Shown: positions 22,954 to 31,889, counted from the first letter of the stretch. The stretch is DNA of 64,000 nucleotides from Streptomyces kanamyceticus (GCF_008704495.1 NZ_CP023699.1:4712001-4776000), one strand, 5' to 3'. Numbers and translations: made by a program. The notes: generated by a model not told the origin, from the letters alone.

Positions 22954-23517
22954 TCACTTGAAGGTGAAGCCCAATCGCCACGAGCTCTTAAATGCCTTGG
23001 GCGTCGCAGTCAGGGTGCGCCGCCAAGTGCGCTCTCCATTGGCTTCCGTGCAATCGAAGTCCAGCACGACGTTCACCGGAGTGACGTAGTTGTGGGTCAG
23101 CAACACCCGAAGCTTGTAGGTGGACCCAGGAGCTGTGACGCCCCACCTCACGGGCCCCGAGCTGTCAGGGTTGAGCAGGACAGCGACATTGTCTGATCGG
23201 CGCGCGCTTACGCTCACGGAGGCGAGTTCACCTCCGAGCGTCTGCGCCACCAAGATGTCAATGACGTCGCGGCGATCTCGGTCATCTGTGAGGGCGGCAG
23301 CCAGAACCTCAAACCGAGGACCGGCTGCATCATCGCGGTCCTCAACTTGGTGTGCGAGCTGCAGGGCCATGATGGCCACCTGCTGCTCTGCAGCGACCGC
23401 TTGCCTGCCGGCGGAGGCAGCAGACCGTTTCGCCAGCATGGCCTGCCAGATGGCGATTCCGGCGGCTGCACCAGCGACGACTCCACCGCCCAAGGAGATC
23501 CAGTCACCTGCGTCCAT
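22954..23517 (-). CDS. Hypothetical membrane-anchored protein
   Basis: 187 residues. A single hydrophobic segment at the N-terminus (WISLGGGVVAGAAAGIAIW) is followed by a helical stretch with many Ala/Gln (SAGRQAVAAEQQVAIMALQL), then a beta-rich soluble domain. The pattern is an anchored protein with a cytoplasmic coiled-coil stalk. No family recognised; it stands alone between gaps. Confidence 0.55.
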   Translation of the reverse strand: MDAGDWISLGGGVVAGAAAGIAIWQAMLAKRSAASAGRQAVAAEQQVAIMALQLAHQVEDRDDAAGPRFEVLAAALTDDRDRRDVIDILVAQTLGGELASVSVSARRSDNVAVLLNPDSSGPVRWGVTAPGSTYKLRVLLTHNYVTPVNVVLDFDCTEANGERTWRRTLTATPKAFKSSWRLGFTFK

Positions 23518-23787
23518 CGCCGCCCCCGGCGTGCACTTTGCCCTGACGACCTCCCCTTTACCCGCTGGGCCATGCCGTTATCCCTCTTCCCGGCCTCGTC
23601 TCCTGCTCGTAGCAGGGCGCCGGTGCTCAGCCAGCTCCGACGGTCTCGGTTCGGATTGCGCTGAGTGCCGCGTACGACCCTGCGTGACGGCCCGCCCCGT
23701 GTCCACCACCGGGGAATTTCAACCGTCCGCCCACAGCAGCTCCGTTCGAGCTGCTAGTCACTACCCACCCGCCTCGCTAGGTTCCGC

Positions 23788-24420
23788 TCACTGAGTGGCC
23801 GTCCGCGTCGCCGGCTGGAACAGCAACTCATCGAGCCGAGCCGCAGTGACCGCGGCGTCGGTGTGGTGGATGGTGGTGATTCCCAGGGCTTCCGCGGGCG
23901 GCAGATTCTTCGCGTGGTCGTCCACGAAGACGCACTCGGGACCGGTCAGGTCGAGGGCATCCAGGGTTCGTTGGTAGATGGCCGTAGAAGGCTTGCGGAC
24001 GCGCTCGACTTCAGAGAGCACCACGGCGTCGAATCCTTGGTACATCCCCGGTTCCTTGTAGGGGTTGAAGGGTTCAAGGCCGAAGCTGTTCGACAACATG
24101 GCCACCTTGATCCCCGCAGATCGGGCGCGCTCGGCGGCGGCGACTATCGCGGGCTCCGGACGGAGGTTGGCCAAGGCTCGTCGCATCAGATCGGTCGGGT
24201 CGACGCCGAGAATCCCTCCGATGACGTGGTTCCACTCCTCCTGTGTCGCCCTGCCCACTTCAAGGTCGGCGTACACGCGTACCCCATCGGGGTGCTCTCC
24301 GAGGGCGTGGAAGTAGGCCCCCGGCGTGAGCCCCTCCGACCTCTCGAAGGCTTCGCCATTGAGGCGCATCCGGGTGGTGAGGACACCGCCGAAGTCAAGG
24401 ATCAATCCGCGATAGGACAA
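23788..24420 (-). CDS. HAD-superfamily hydrolase
   Basis: 210 residues from TTG 24420, chosen for the GAGGAG at the right spacing; upstream in-frame starts would run into the divergent promoter. Motif I ILDFGGVLT has Gly in place of the second Asp seen in many phosphatases (DxD/DxG), as in epoxide-hydrolase-like and dehalogenase-like HADs. Motif II AMLSNS, motif III KPSTAIY and motif IV CVFVDDHAKN are all present. Substrate unknown. Divergent from the XRE gene at 24587. Confidence 0.75.
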   Translation of the reverse strand: MSYRGLILDFGGVLTTRMRLNGEAFERSEGLTPGAYFHALGEHPDGVRVYADLEVGRATQEEWNHVIGGILGVDPTDLMRRALANLRPEPAIVAAAERARSAGIKVAMLSNSFGLEPFNPYKEPGMYQGFDAVVLSEVERVRKPSTAIYQRTLDALDLTGPECVFVDDHAKNLPPAEALGITTIHHTDAAVTAARLDELLFQPATRTATQ

Positions 24421-24586
24421 CGCATCTCCTCGCGTGACGTGCGCGTACGGGAGTCCCCGACCGGTGTGGCAGGGGACCATGGGCGCCCTCCCGTGGGAGG
24501 AGGTCTCCAGTATCACGCGTTGCTGGAGCTGACCGGGCATACGCTCTGACGGGGCACCTTGCTCGCGCGCAGAGAGAGGCCAAGTC

Positions 24587-25828
24587 ATGGGGCAAGCCAG
24601 GGAGTTCACCCTCGGTCAGCGCATCCGCTTCTACCGAGAACAATGCGGCCTGTCCCAGAAGGCGATGGCGGAACTCGTCGGTCGCGGCGAGAACTGGGCG
24701 TACAAGGTTGAGCATGATCAACTCCCCATCGACCGTATCTCCGTACTCATCAAGCTCGCGCAGGTCCTCCACGCCGAAGACTTGAAGGACCTGTCCGGAG
24801 GCTACGTACACGGCTCCGTGACAGGGCCCAATACCGAGCACCCTCATGTGCCGGAGATTCGCCAAGCGCTCTCGCTACCGTCGTCCCTGCTGCCGAAGAA
24901 CGTCGGTGTCGTGAGTGCTGACGACTTCGCGGCGTCCGTCACTGATGCCTGGACGGTGTACGAGACTCAGACGAAGAAGCGGTACGTGGATGTAGGACGG
25001 CGTCTTCCGGGGCTGCTTCGTGCAGGGCATGCGGCATTGCGTGACGCCAACGGCTCGGACGTGGAGAGTTCGACGCTTCGGCAGCTCATCAGCCTGTACG
25101 GGCTGTTCCAGATCTGGCTTCGCCGCGTCAGGGAGCCGACGCTCGCTCGTATTGCGGCTGACCGAGGGCTGGCGCTTGCGGACCGCGCCAGCGATCCGGC
25201 ACTTCTCGCCGCGGCATCGTGGAACCTGTCGTGCGTGCTCACATCGGCTGGTGACGTAAAGGACAGCGTGGAACTCGCGAGGCAGACGATCGCGAGCTGT
25301 AGGCCCGGCGATGACGCGGATGCCGAGCATCTGTCTGCATATGGAGCCTTACACCTCCAGGCCGCGGTGGCCGCAGTGCGCGCGAACCAAAAGACTGTGG
25401 CCTGGGACCTCTACCGGGAGGCGGAGCGCATCTCGGGTCGGATCGGACTCGATCGGAACGACTGGCACGCATGCTTCGGCCCGACGAACGTCGCGATGCA
25501 CGGCGTTCACCTGGCCGCCGAGGAAGGCGACGCGACCGAGGCGCTGCGGCTGACGGACAACGTCGAGATGCCGGAATCGCTGGCCTTGGAGGTCCTCCCA
25601 CTGGAGCGCCGCACGCGGTACTTGATCGAGGTCATGAACTGCAACCGCATCCAACGCGACGACTACGCAACGGTGTACATGCTCAAGAAGATCACGGCCC
25701 AGTCGCCTGAGGAAGTCGTCTTCTCTCCACTGGTACGAGAGGCCGTCACCGATCTCATGAAGCGGGAGAAGCCGACATGGCGCGACGACGTGCGCGCCGT
25801 CGCGCAGCACATCGGCATGGCCGCATAG
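24587..25828 (+). CDS. XRE-family regulator with helical-repeat domain
   Basis: 413 residues. HTH at about residues 10-65 (RIRFYREQCGLSQKAMAELV, then ENWAYKVEHDQ). The remaining part is helical, with repeats such as DRGLALADRASDPALLAAAS, like TPR sensors. It heads a rightward series with a 78-aa protein, an anti-sigma-type ATPase and a resolvase-like protein, an arrangement seen around many Streptomyces XRE regulators. The HAD gene is divergent. Confidence 0.75.
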   Translation: MGQAREFTLGQRIRFYREQCGLSQKAMAELVGRGENWAYKVEHDQLPIDRISVLIKLAQVLHAEDLKDLSGGYVHGSVTGPNTEHPHVPEIRQALSLPSSLLPKNVGVVSADDFAASVTDAWTVYETQTKKRYVDVGRRLPGLLRAGHAALRDANGSDVESSTLRQLISLYGLFQIWLRRVREPTLARIAADRGLALADRASDPALLAAASWNLSCVLTSAGDVKDSVELARQTIASCRPGDDADAEHLSAYGALHLQAAVAAVRANQKTVAWDLYREAERISGRIGLDRNDWHACFGPTNVAMHGVHLAAEEGDATEALRLTDNVEMPESLALEVLPLERRTRYLIEVMNCNRIQRDDYATVYMLKKITAQSPEEVVFSPLVREAVTDLMKREKPTWRDDVRAVAQHIGMAA

Positions 25829-25910
25829 TGATCGGCTGACCCCTTAGCGTGAAGCTCCCCTGATTTTCCCTCAGGGAGGTGCCGCCCAACTCGCCCTAGC
25901 GTCCTTGTCT

Positions 25911-26147
25911 ATGACGACGCATCACTTAGGGAGTACCGCCAAAACCCCCGAGTATCGGGTGGCGCGGGTGGTTGGTGAAGAGGTCCGGCGTACTCACGCC
26001 GGACGCCTGGCCATTCCCCTCGTGCTCCACCGAGGCGGGGATCGCGTGGCTGACCTTCCTCTCGTCGTCACGGCAGACGAAGCAGCGGAGTTGCACGCGC
26101 AGATCGGGCGCCTCCTCCCCGTGGTGTACGACGGGGAGGAGACATGA
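25911..26147 (+). CDS. Small hypothetical protein, 78 aa
   Basis: ATG 25911. There is no Shine-Dalgarno sequence in front of it; instead TAGCGT at 25897-25902 could be a -10, so it may be leaderless. The sequence (RLAIPLVLHRGGDRVADLPL, then TADEAAELHAQIGRLL) predicts a beta-hairpin then a helix. No family assigned; it follows the XRE gene by 82 bp. Confidence 0.5.
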   Translation: MTTHHLGSTAKTPEYRVARVVGEEVRRTHAGRLAIPLVLHRGGDRVADLPLVVTADEAAELHAQIGRLLPVVYDGEET

Positions 26148-26337
26148 CCTCTCCGCGGCACTCGCCTAGCGAACGCGTACGGCGGCTTACGCTGATCGAC
26201 GCGTCGGCCGGCTCCGCTCCGGCCAGTTCGTTGTGCGTGAGACGGGCTCCTTGCGTCCGACTAGAGGTACGTGTTCGACGGCGGACGGCGTTGTTGGACT
26301 CGATCGTCGGCTTGTGGGCAGAAGGCGGCGAGCCGAG

Positions 26338-26820
26338 ATGCCCGTGATGACGGTGGCCAGACCCGTATCCCAGAGTCAGACGGCATACGACCTCATGTCG
26401 GTGTCCTTCGAGGTGGATAAGCGGCCGCCGGGCGCTCCTCTTTCGAAGAGCGACGCACGACGAGTGGAACAGATGAGGCGCCTGGCGGCTGCCCGTCTTC
26501 ACTACTGTGCCCTCGCGGAACTCGTGGAGCCGGTCCGGCTCATCGTGAGTGAGCTGGTGACCAACGCCCTCGAACACGGCGAAGGACCAGTGACCTTCAC
26601 CCTTCTGTGGTCGCGAGGCACGGTAGAGATCACCGTTCGAGACGGTTCTTCCGAACGCCCGAAGGAACAGAATCCGAACCCCACCTCTGAGAACGGCCGT
26701 GGGCTTCTCCTCGTGGCGTGGATAGCCGACGAACACGACGGTGCTTGGGGAATTCGACGGGGCGGCCGGGAAACGTGGTGCACCCTTCAAGCGCCATCAC
26801 CAGGAGGCGGAGCGGCATGA
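26338..26820 (+). CDS. ATP-binding protein of the anti-sigma/RsbW kinase-like family (HATPase_c_2)
   Basis: 160 residues from ATG 26338. GHKL ATPase motifs are present: N-box VSELVTNALEHGEG (E and N that coordinate Mg-ATP) and G-box ENGRGLLLVAWIAD. Short Streptomyces proteins of this type resemble the N-terminal kinase domain of RsbW and are often partners of XRE regulators. No sigma factor lies nearby. Its stop overlaps the start of the next gene (ATGA). Confidence 0.75.
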   Translation: MPVMTVARPVSQSQTAYDLMSVSFEVDKRPPGAPLSKSDARRVEQMRRLAAARLHYCALAELVEPVRLIVSELVTNALEHGEGPVTFTLLWSRGTVEITVRDGSSERPKEQNPNPTSENGRGLLLVAWIADEHDGAWGIRRGGRETWCTLQAPSPGGGAA

Positions 26821-27299
26821 TTCGCCTGGTGGATGTGCCCCCGGCCTCATCTCCGGCGGCGACCAAGGTGGTGGTGTACGCCTGCATCGCACCCAGCGGG
26901 AACGTAGACCTCGATGACGCCCTGCACGCGACCCGGGCGTACGTGAAGGAGCAGGGCTGGGAAGAAGTCGCGGTCTTTGTGGATCGCGCCTACGTGGCCG
27001 TTCCTTGCGCCGAGCGTGAGCAATGGATGAAAGCGCTGGCCCAGGCAGAGGCAGGAGCCGCGGTCGGCATCGTCGCCCCCTCGATCGGCATGGTCGCCAT
27101 GTCGGACGCGGACAAGAGGCTGTTCGCCGAGTGGCAGCAAAAGACCGGTGCGTTCGTCTCCTCGCCGGGCTCCCGGCTGGGAGCGGTCACCGGCCGCGCG
27201 TACGGATTTCGATACCCACCGATCCCTTCGGCCACGGTCGCCGATGACCGGCGAAGTGGCGCTGAACACGAGTCCCACCCGGCGAGACATCGAGGTTGA
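26817..27299 (+). CDS. Resolvase-like small protein (no catalytic serine seen)
   Basis: 160 residues. The first 90 residues resemble the fold of serine-recombinase catalytic domains (KVVVYACIAPSGNVDLDDAL, HATRAYVKEQGWEEVAVFVD). However, the usual Ser of the YxRVS motif is replaced (YACIAPS) and there is no HTH tail, so recombination activity is doubtful. It is translationally coupled to the ATPase gene. Function unknown. Confidence 0.5.
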   Translation: MIRLVDVPPASSPAATKVVVYACIAPSGNVDLDDALHATRAYVKEQGWEEVAVFVDRAYVAVPCAEREQWMKALAQAEAGAAVGIVAPSIGMVAMSDADKRLFAEWQQKTGAFVSSPGSRLGAVTGRAYGFRYPPIPSATVADDRRSGAEHESHPARHRG

Positions 27300-27312
27300 G
27301 GACTCCCGATCC

Positions 27313-27336
27313 CACTGCTCATCCGTGTGAGCAGTG
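27313..27336 (+). terminator. Hairpin after the ATPase/resolvase-like pair
   Basis: CACTGCTCA-tccgtg-TGAGCAGTG, 9-bp arms, 14 bp after the stop codon. A second, longer-loop inverted repeat (CTTCCCGGCCC / GGGCCGGGAAG, 27429-27479) precedes the next gene. Confidence 0.45.
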
Positions 27337-27521
27337 TCCAGTCACCCCTGCACTCCGAAGATCGGGCCAGTGGAGAACCGGCGAGTTCTGGGCCCTGCTC
27401 ACGCGTAGGGACCACAGATCACGAAGCCCTTCCCGGCCCGACCGAGACCGTTCCCCAGAGCCCTGCGAGGGCCGGGAAGAGCCAATGACCAGATAGCGAC
27501 GATCGAGAGCTGCGAGAACCC

Positions 27522-27722
27522 ATGTGCCAGCACCAGATCAAGTGTCCGACCGCCGCGGCGGCGGGCAGAGAGGCCGCTGCGGCTGTGGCCCTCCACCCCG
27601 AGCAGGGCTGGAGCCTGTTATGCAACGGCGTCCTGTTGTTCGAGGACACCGGCGAGCTGCTGCCGGACGGCCAGATCATCGCCCCGCACCGGCCGAGTCC
27701 CACCGCGATGGTGACGGCGTGA
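27522..27722 (+). CDS. DUF5999 family small protein
   Basis: 66 residues. The conserved Streptomyces pattern MCQHQIKCP at the start and HPEQGWSLLCNGVLLFEDTG, then ELLPDGQIIAPHRP, identifies DUF5999. Two or three cysteines could bind metal. Function unknown. The next gene starts at a GTG overlapping its stop codon. Confidence 0.75.
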   Translation: MCQHQIKCPTAAAAGREAAAAVALHPEQGWSLLCNGVLLFEDTGELLPDGQIIAPHRPSPTAMVTA

Positions 27723-28792
27723 CGAAGTCGCTCGAATCCGGCATGACGGCCGTGCCGCCGAAAGTCACGGGTGCGCGCTGCCTGCTCCTCCAAACCGGTG
27801 GCCTACTCCTGCTCGCCACAGGTGGCTCACTGGCTGGTGTCGCTGTGCATGTCGGATCCATGTACGGAGTGCACTGGCCGCCACGCACCGGCCATTACCT
27901 CGTCCTGCTCCAACTCGGTGCCGCCACTGCCTTGTTCATCTGGCTCCCCTGGGTGGTGATAGGCCGCACCACCCTCTCCTTCGGCAAGGTCTCCCCGGGG
28001 CAACGCCTGCTGCAACGCGGCGCGGCAGTCGGCTGCGGAGCGCTCTCGCTCTGTATGGCGGCGCCTGCGTTCAGCGCCGGAAGGCTAGGACAGGCCGTCT
28101 TCGGCTGCTCGGTGGCGTGGCTCGCGATAGAGGTGTCCCGCTCCAACAGAATCGTGCTGGAGCGCCCATCCGGCTCGGGGGACAGGCGGCAACGGCGGCT
28201 GGAAACGTGGTGGATCACAGAGTCCGTACTCGGCGCTTGCGCGATGGGCGCGGCCCTGACGTTCGTGCTTCTGCAGATCCTGCTCCGCCTCGACGTTGAC
28301 GCCCTGCCGGTCATGGAGGGCGGTCAGCTCTCCACTCTCGGCCTCGGCGGCATCGGTGATCTCCTCGCCATGGTCGTGTGGACTGTGGCCATCGAGGATG
28401 TTGTCGTCGTGGCCGCCGTCGCCGCTCTGCTGACGGCTGCACGTCGTCCCGCCTGGCAGATCTACACCGCGATCTGCGTGGTCGAGGTCCTCCTGCACGC
28501 CTACTTCGGGCTGCCCGCCGTCGGAATGGCGCTCTACGCCGCGCGCCGCGTCTGGCTCTACCGGCGATACCAACGCCTGCTTCCGCTTGTCGTCGGACAT
28601 GGCCTCTTCGATCTCCTCGGCGGCCTCCTGATGCCGCTGCCGCTGTCCTACCGAGCACTGGTGGCCCTTTCGCTGCTCATCGCGGTGGAGCTGATCGAGC
28701 GGCGGGTGCTGGCTGTCGCGGACGAGCCGGAGCTGATCGGTACGACCGTCCCCCTGGCCGATCCCGAGAAGGAGACCTCCTGTGACCGGTAA
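27719..28792 (+). CDS. CPBP-family intramembrane protease-like protein
   Basis: 357 residues from GTG 27719. About eight to nine membrane segments. The last third shows the CPBP (CAAX protease/bacteriocin-processing) pattern: IEDVVVVAAVAALL as motif 1 (one Glu with Asp where many members have EE), HAYFGLPAVG as motif 2 and VVGHGLFDLLGG as motif 3. Members cleave prenylated proteins or act in bacteriocin self-immunity. It lies 1.8 kb from the lanthipeptide cluster on the same strand, but the leftward XRE/Nudix genes intervene. Motif 1 is weak, so catalytic activity is not certain. Confidence 0.65.
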   Translation: MTKSLESGMTAVPPKVTGARCLLLQTGGLLLLATGGSLAGVAVHVGSMYGVHWPPRTGHYLVLLQLGAATALFIWLPWVVIGRTTLSFGKVSPGQRLLQRGAAVGCGALSLCMAAPAFSAGRLGQAVFGCSVAWLAIEVSRSNRIVLERPSGSGDRRQRRLETWWITESVLGACAMGAALTFVLLQILLRLDVDALPVMEGGQLSTLGLGGIGDLLAMVVWTVAIEDVVVVAAVAALLTAARRPAWQIYTAICVVEVLLHAYFGLPAVGMALYAARRVWLYRRYQRLLPLVVGHGLFDLLGGLLMPLPLSYRALVALSLLIAVELIERRVLAVADEPELIGTTVPLADPEKETSCDR

Positions 28793-28868
28793 GCAACCCC
28801 TGATGGAAATACCGGCGGCGGAGCCCGCTCGCACCTCGGTGAGGGCCGTGCCCGGAATCGGACCCAGC

Positions 28869-30032
28869 TCAGGCCGCCATCTCCTGCCGCATGCGTTCCA
28901 GGGCCCCCGCCGCCGTGGCGCGCACATCGGGCAGCTGGTCGGACGCAGCCCGGATGATGCGCTGCAACTGGTGCGGCAGGCGCTGTCGGACGGCCTCGCC
29001 GAGCGCGGCGATGAGGGCTTCGCTGGCCCCGGCGCGGTCCTTGCCGATGAGCCGGACGCGGGCGCCGGTGATGTCGGCGATCACTCGCCATTGGGCTCCC
29101 GTGCCGGTGGCGTCGGGGGCGTTGTCGACGAGCTGTATGGCGGCCTGGGCACGGCCGGTCGCGATGAGACCGCGCAGCCGGATCTCGTGCAGGGCGTAGG
29201 GGTTGAACAGCGATGTGTGCTGCGCTTGGTCCAGGAGCCTGTCGGCCTCGCGTACGACGGTGTCGAAGAGGGGTCCGTGGTGGAGGGCTCCGGCGGCGCG
29301 GGCGAGCAGGGGCAGGGCTGCGGCGCGGGCGGTGTCGTCGGGGGCGAGGGAAACGGCCTGCTGAAGGCGGTCGACGGCGGCGCCGGTCAGGCGGGCCTTG
29401 CGGAGCTCGTTCCCGTGCATGCGCAGCACGTGGGAGGTGAACGTGGGGTCGTCGAAGTAGCGGGCGACGGTCAGGCTCTTGGCGGTCCAGCGGGCGGCGG
29501 TGGGCAGGCGCTCTTCCGGAAGGACGTTGCCCAGGGCGACGCCGAGGCCGACGCGGGCGCGGGCGAGCAGGTGCAGTACGTCGCGTTCGGCGTGCCCGTC
29601 CTCAACGCGGGCTTCCAGCCGTGCGACCAGGGGCCACAGCTCGGCGACGGCCTCGGAGGCTTGCCCGGACTGGCGGGCGATCTCCGCCAGGCGGACCGTG
29701 GACTGGCCGAACTGGAGCATGGCGCGATGATCGGTGTCGGCGGGGTCGGTGACGCCGAGGATGTATGGCGGGATGCGCAAGCAGTCGGCGATGTGGCGAC
29801 GCGAGTTCGTGTCCTTGGGGGAGCGTTTGCCCAGTTCCATTGCCGAGACGGTCGTCTTGTCGTAGCCGAGCAGGGCGCCGAGCTCCGTCTGGTTCATGCT
29901 GTGCACGGTCCGGTAGAACCGCAGGATGGCGGCCAGGTCGCCGGTGGCGAGGAGCGCTTGGGCCTGTGGCGTCGCCCAGTGCCACAAGGCGTGCTGGGCC
30001 TGGGGGCGCCTGGCCAACTCGGCGCTGCTCAC
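28869..30032 (-). CDS. XRE-family regulator with TPR-like domain, next to the lanthipeptide cluster
   Basis: 387 residues from GTG 30032. HTH at about residues 30-85 ([20 protein letters not shown] then [18 protein letters not shown]). Helical repeats follow to the end. It is the second gene of a short leftward unit after the Nudix gene (6-bp gap), divergent from the lanthipeptide operon. Divergent XRE genes commonly control the neighbouring cluster, so it is the best candidate regulator of lanthipeptide production. Confidence 0.75.
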   Translation of the reverse strand: MSSAELARRPQAQHALWHWATPQAQALLATGDLAAILRFYRTVHSMNQTELGALLGYDKTTVSAMELGKRSPKDTNSRRHIADCLRIPPYILGVTDPADTDHRAMLQFGQSTVRLAEIARQSGQASEAVAELWPLVARLEARVEDGHAERDVLHLLARARVGLGVALGNVLPEERLPTAARWTAKSLTVARYFDDPTFTSHVLRMHGNELRKARLTGAAVDRLQQAVSLAPDDTARAAALPLLARAAGALHHGPLFDTVVREADRLLDQAQHTSLFNPYALHEIRLRGLIATGRAQAAIQLVDNAPDATGTGAQWRVIADITGARVRLIGKDRAGASEALIAALGEAVRQRLPHQLQRIIRAASDQLPDVRATAAGALERMRQEMAA

Positions 30033-30038
30033 TGCGGG

Positions 30039-30461
30039 TTACCTCTTGTGCCGGTACCAGGCGGCGATGGACTGCTTGTAGCCGTCGGGCATGTGCAGGT
30101 CGGGGACCTCGTCGACGGTGAACAGGCCGATCTGCTTGTGCTCGTGGCTCAGGACCGGTTCGCGGCCGGGTTCCAGCATCTCGCAGCCGTAGGTGATGAT
30201 CACGACCCGGCGTTCCGGCTTCGTCTCCGGCAGCGGCTGGTAGATCCACACGTCCAGCAGCGGGCCGGCCTTGACCGGCCATCCGGACTCCTCGCTGATC
30301 TCCCGCTCGACGGTCACCTCGGGACTCGGGTCCTCGGGTTCCAGACGCCCGCCGGGCAGCTCCCACTCGTCTCGCTCGTTCTTCAGCAGCAGTACGCGGT
30401 CGCGCGCGTCCACTACGACGCCTTTGACGGAGACGGGCCAGGTGGGGGGCGTGTAGACCAT
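30039..30461 (-). CDS. Nudix hydrolase
   Basis: 140 residues. The Nudix box is recognisable as GGRLEPEDPSPEVTVEREIS followed by EESGW. The catalytic REIxEExG half is complete, but the spacing to the first Glu is two residues longer than the consensus. The N-terminal strand KGVVVDARDRVLLLKNERDE is typical. Substrate, probably a nucleoside diphosphate derivative, is unknown. It is divergent from the dioxygenase gene and heads the XRE unit. Confidence 0.8.
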   Translation of the reverse strand: MVYTPPTWPVSVKGVVVDARDRVLLLKNERDEWELPGGRLEPEDPSPEVTVEREISEESGWPVKAGPLLDVWIYQPLPETKPERRVVIITYGCEMLEPGREPVLSHEHKQIGLFTVDEVPDLHMPDGYKQSIAAWYRHKR

Positions 30462-30632
30462 CGAAGTCCTTCAAGTTCGCGGCCGGTCACGGGCATTCGG
30501 AACGTAGCACGCCGCGCTCAACTCGCCACCGCTGTGCGCGGATTGCCCGAGTCGACAATCTGTCGCTTTACCCCCTGGCCTCCCGCTCACCACCCTGAAT
30601 GCATGTCCGCCGTCGTGAGAAGGAGCTCCGCG

Positions 30633-31430
30633 ATGCGCCACATTCCTCAGCAGACCGATGGCCTGTTCAGCGGCCACCGCATCGATACCTCTCGGCCCGG
30701 CGCCATCGACCGCATCACGGACGGCGTACGCAAACGCGGGCTGGTCACCCTGACCGGCATCGACTCGCGCACCGATGCCCTCGCACTGGCCGCTCAGATC
30801 ATGACCGTCATCCCGCACCGGGACTCCGACTCCGACGGCATCACCACGATCCGCGACACCCGCCGCCACACGCACCGGGCCGGGTTCGCCGGATTCGGCA
30901 ACGGCCCGCTGGAACCCCATACCGAACGCTCGGGGTCGCCGAGCCCGCCCCGACTGATGATGTTGGTCTGCGGCCAGGCGGCCCACGCAGGCGGCGACAG
31001 CGTCCTCGTGGACGGCAGGGCCGTGCACGCCGACCTGGTCACCGGCGCCCGCGCGGCGGCATCCGCGCTCGCCCAGCCCCGCAGCGCCTACTTCGGCGCC
31101 GGGGACGGCCACCCCAGTCAGGTCTTCACCATCTACGACGACGACCAGGTCGCGGTGCGGCTGCGGCTGGACGGGCTGGCGCGCTTCAGCCCGATCGTGC
31201 AGCCGTACCTGCCCACCCTGCGCGCCGCGATCGCCCGCCACCAACTCCTCATGCCGATGGCACCGGGGCAGGGGTACGTGCTGGACAACCGGCGGTGGCT
31301 GCACGCGCGGACGGCCTTCACCGGAAGCCGCGTGTGCTGGCGGGCGCTGGGGGAACCGCGCTTCGCGATGTCGCACGGCTTCATCCCACAGCTAGCTGCC
31401 CAGGCCGCTCCTGCGCTGGTGGGGCCGTGA
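30633..31430 (+). CDS. Fe(II)/2-oxoglutarate-dependent dioxygenase (TauD/clavaminate synthase-like) of the lanthipeptide cluster
   Basis: 265 residues from ATG 30633, chosen for AAGGAG 8 bases upstream. The metal triad is visible: H96-x-E98 (LEPHTERSG) and the distal H224 (DNRRWLHARTAF), with R233 (GSRVCWRAL) placed to hold 2-oxoglutarate. TauD-type enzymes hydroxylate, desaturate or cyclise small substrates or peptide residues. It is the first gene of the rightward operon, followed with a 1-bp overlap by a small membrane protein and then the precursor. The most economical role is oxidation of a residue in the modified peptide, which remains an inference. Confidence 0.8.
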   Translation: MRHIPQQTDGLFSGHRIDTSRPGAIDRITDGVRKRGLVTLTGIDSRTDALALAAQIMTVIPHRDSDSDGITTIRDTRRHTHRAGFAGFGNGPLEPHTERSGSPSPPRLMMLVCGQAAHAGGDSVLVDGRAVHADLVTGARAAASALAQPRSAYFGAGDGHPSQVFTIYDDDQVAVRLRLDGLARFSPIVQPYLPTLRAAIARHQLLMPMAPGQGYVLDNRRWLHARTAFTGSRVCWRALGEPRFAMSHGFIPQLAAQAAPALVGP

Positions 31431-31690
31431 TGGTGACCGACCACCGCATCCGTACCGCTGGCGCCCGTGACAAGCGCGGTCGTAACCGATTACAGGATTT
31501 CGGCGAGGGTGCTGCCGTTCCGACGTGGTGGGTGGCCGTTCTGACCGGCTTCGGCCTGCTGGGCCTCTCGGTGCGCCAGGACCTGACCGACCAGTCGGCG
31601 CAGGCATTGGTCCCGGCATCCGTTCCCGACACCGCTGTGGAGGCCGTCGTCTCACCGAGCCACCCCGACTCCGGCATCCCCACCGGGTGA
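31430..31690 (+). CDS. Small membrane protein of the lanthipeptide operon
   Basis: 86 residues from ATG 31430, overlapping the dioxygenase stop by one base (GTG at 31427 also possible). One hydrophobic helix (about residues 28-46, VPTWWVAVLTGFGLLGLSV) with a basic N-terminus and a short extracytoplasmic tail. No family recognised. Its place in the operon suggests immunity, export help or anchoring. Confidence 0.55.
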   Translation: MVTDHRIRTAGARDKRGRNRLQDFGEGAAVPTWWVAVLTGFGLLGLSVRQDLTDQSAQALVPASVPDTAVEAVVSPSHPDSGIPTG

Positions 31691-31742
31691 CCGGTCGTAC
31701 CACCCGTACCTCCAACTGCCCCGAGGAGAAGGAGACAAGACC

Positions 31743-31889
31743 ATGCCCAACACCACCGCGTCACACCGGGACCCGTTCGACCTCGACGTGAGCGTGACGA
31801 CGGATCCCGCCAACGGCGACGACACCCCGTGCACCACCGACGACGGCTGTGACCCGACCTGCGACTCCTCCTGCAACAGCAGCGTGTGA
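31743..31889 (+). CDS. lanA: Class I lanthipeptide precursor peptide (LanA)
   Basis: 48 residues, ATG 31743, with a strong GAGGAGAAGGAG ribosome site. The leader contains FDLDV at residues 12-16, the class I leader motif (F-x-L-x-V type) recognised by LanB and LanC. The core region, from about residue 25, has four Cys (30, 36, 40, 44) and several Ser/Thr (T28, T31, T32, T39, S42, S43, S46, S47), enough for up to four thioether rings. It is very acidic, and D34-G35 between Cys30 and Cys36 is a natural aspartimide-forming pair for the LanSA enzyme. No GG or other clear protease site and no dedicated protease gene were found. Confidence 0.88.
   Translation: MPNTTASHRDPFDLDVSVTTDPANGDDTPCTTDDGCDPTCDSSCNSSV

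Noticed and set aside
26144..26347. 67-residue frame starting at an ATGA overlap after the 78-aa gene
   Set aside because: Low third-position GC, Arg-rich sequence without pattern, and it overlaps the better supported ATPase start; kept out as uncertain.
27296..27496. 66-residue plus-strand frame from a TTG
   Set aside because: Weak start and biased composition; the region is mostly hairpins before the DUF5999 gene.
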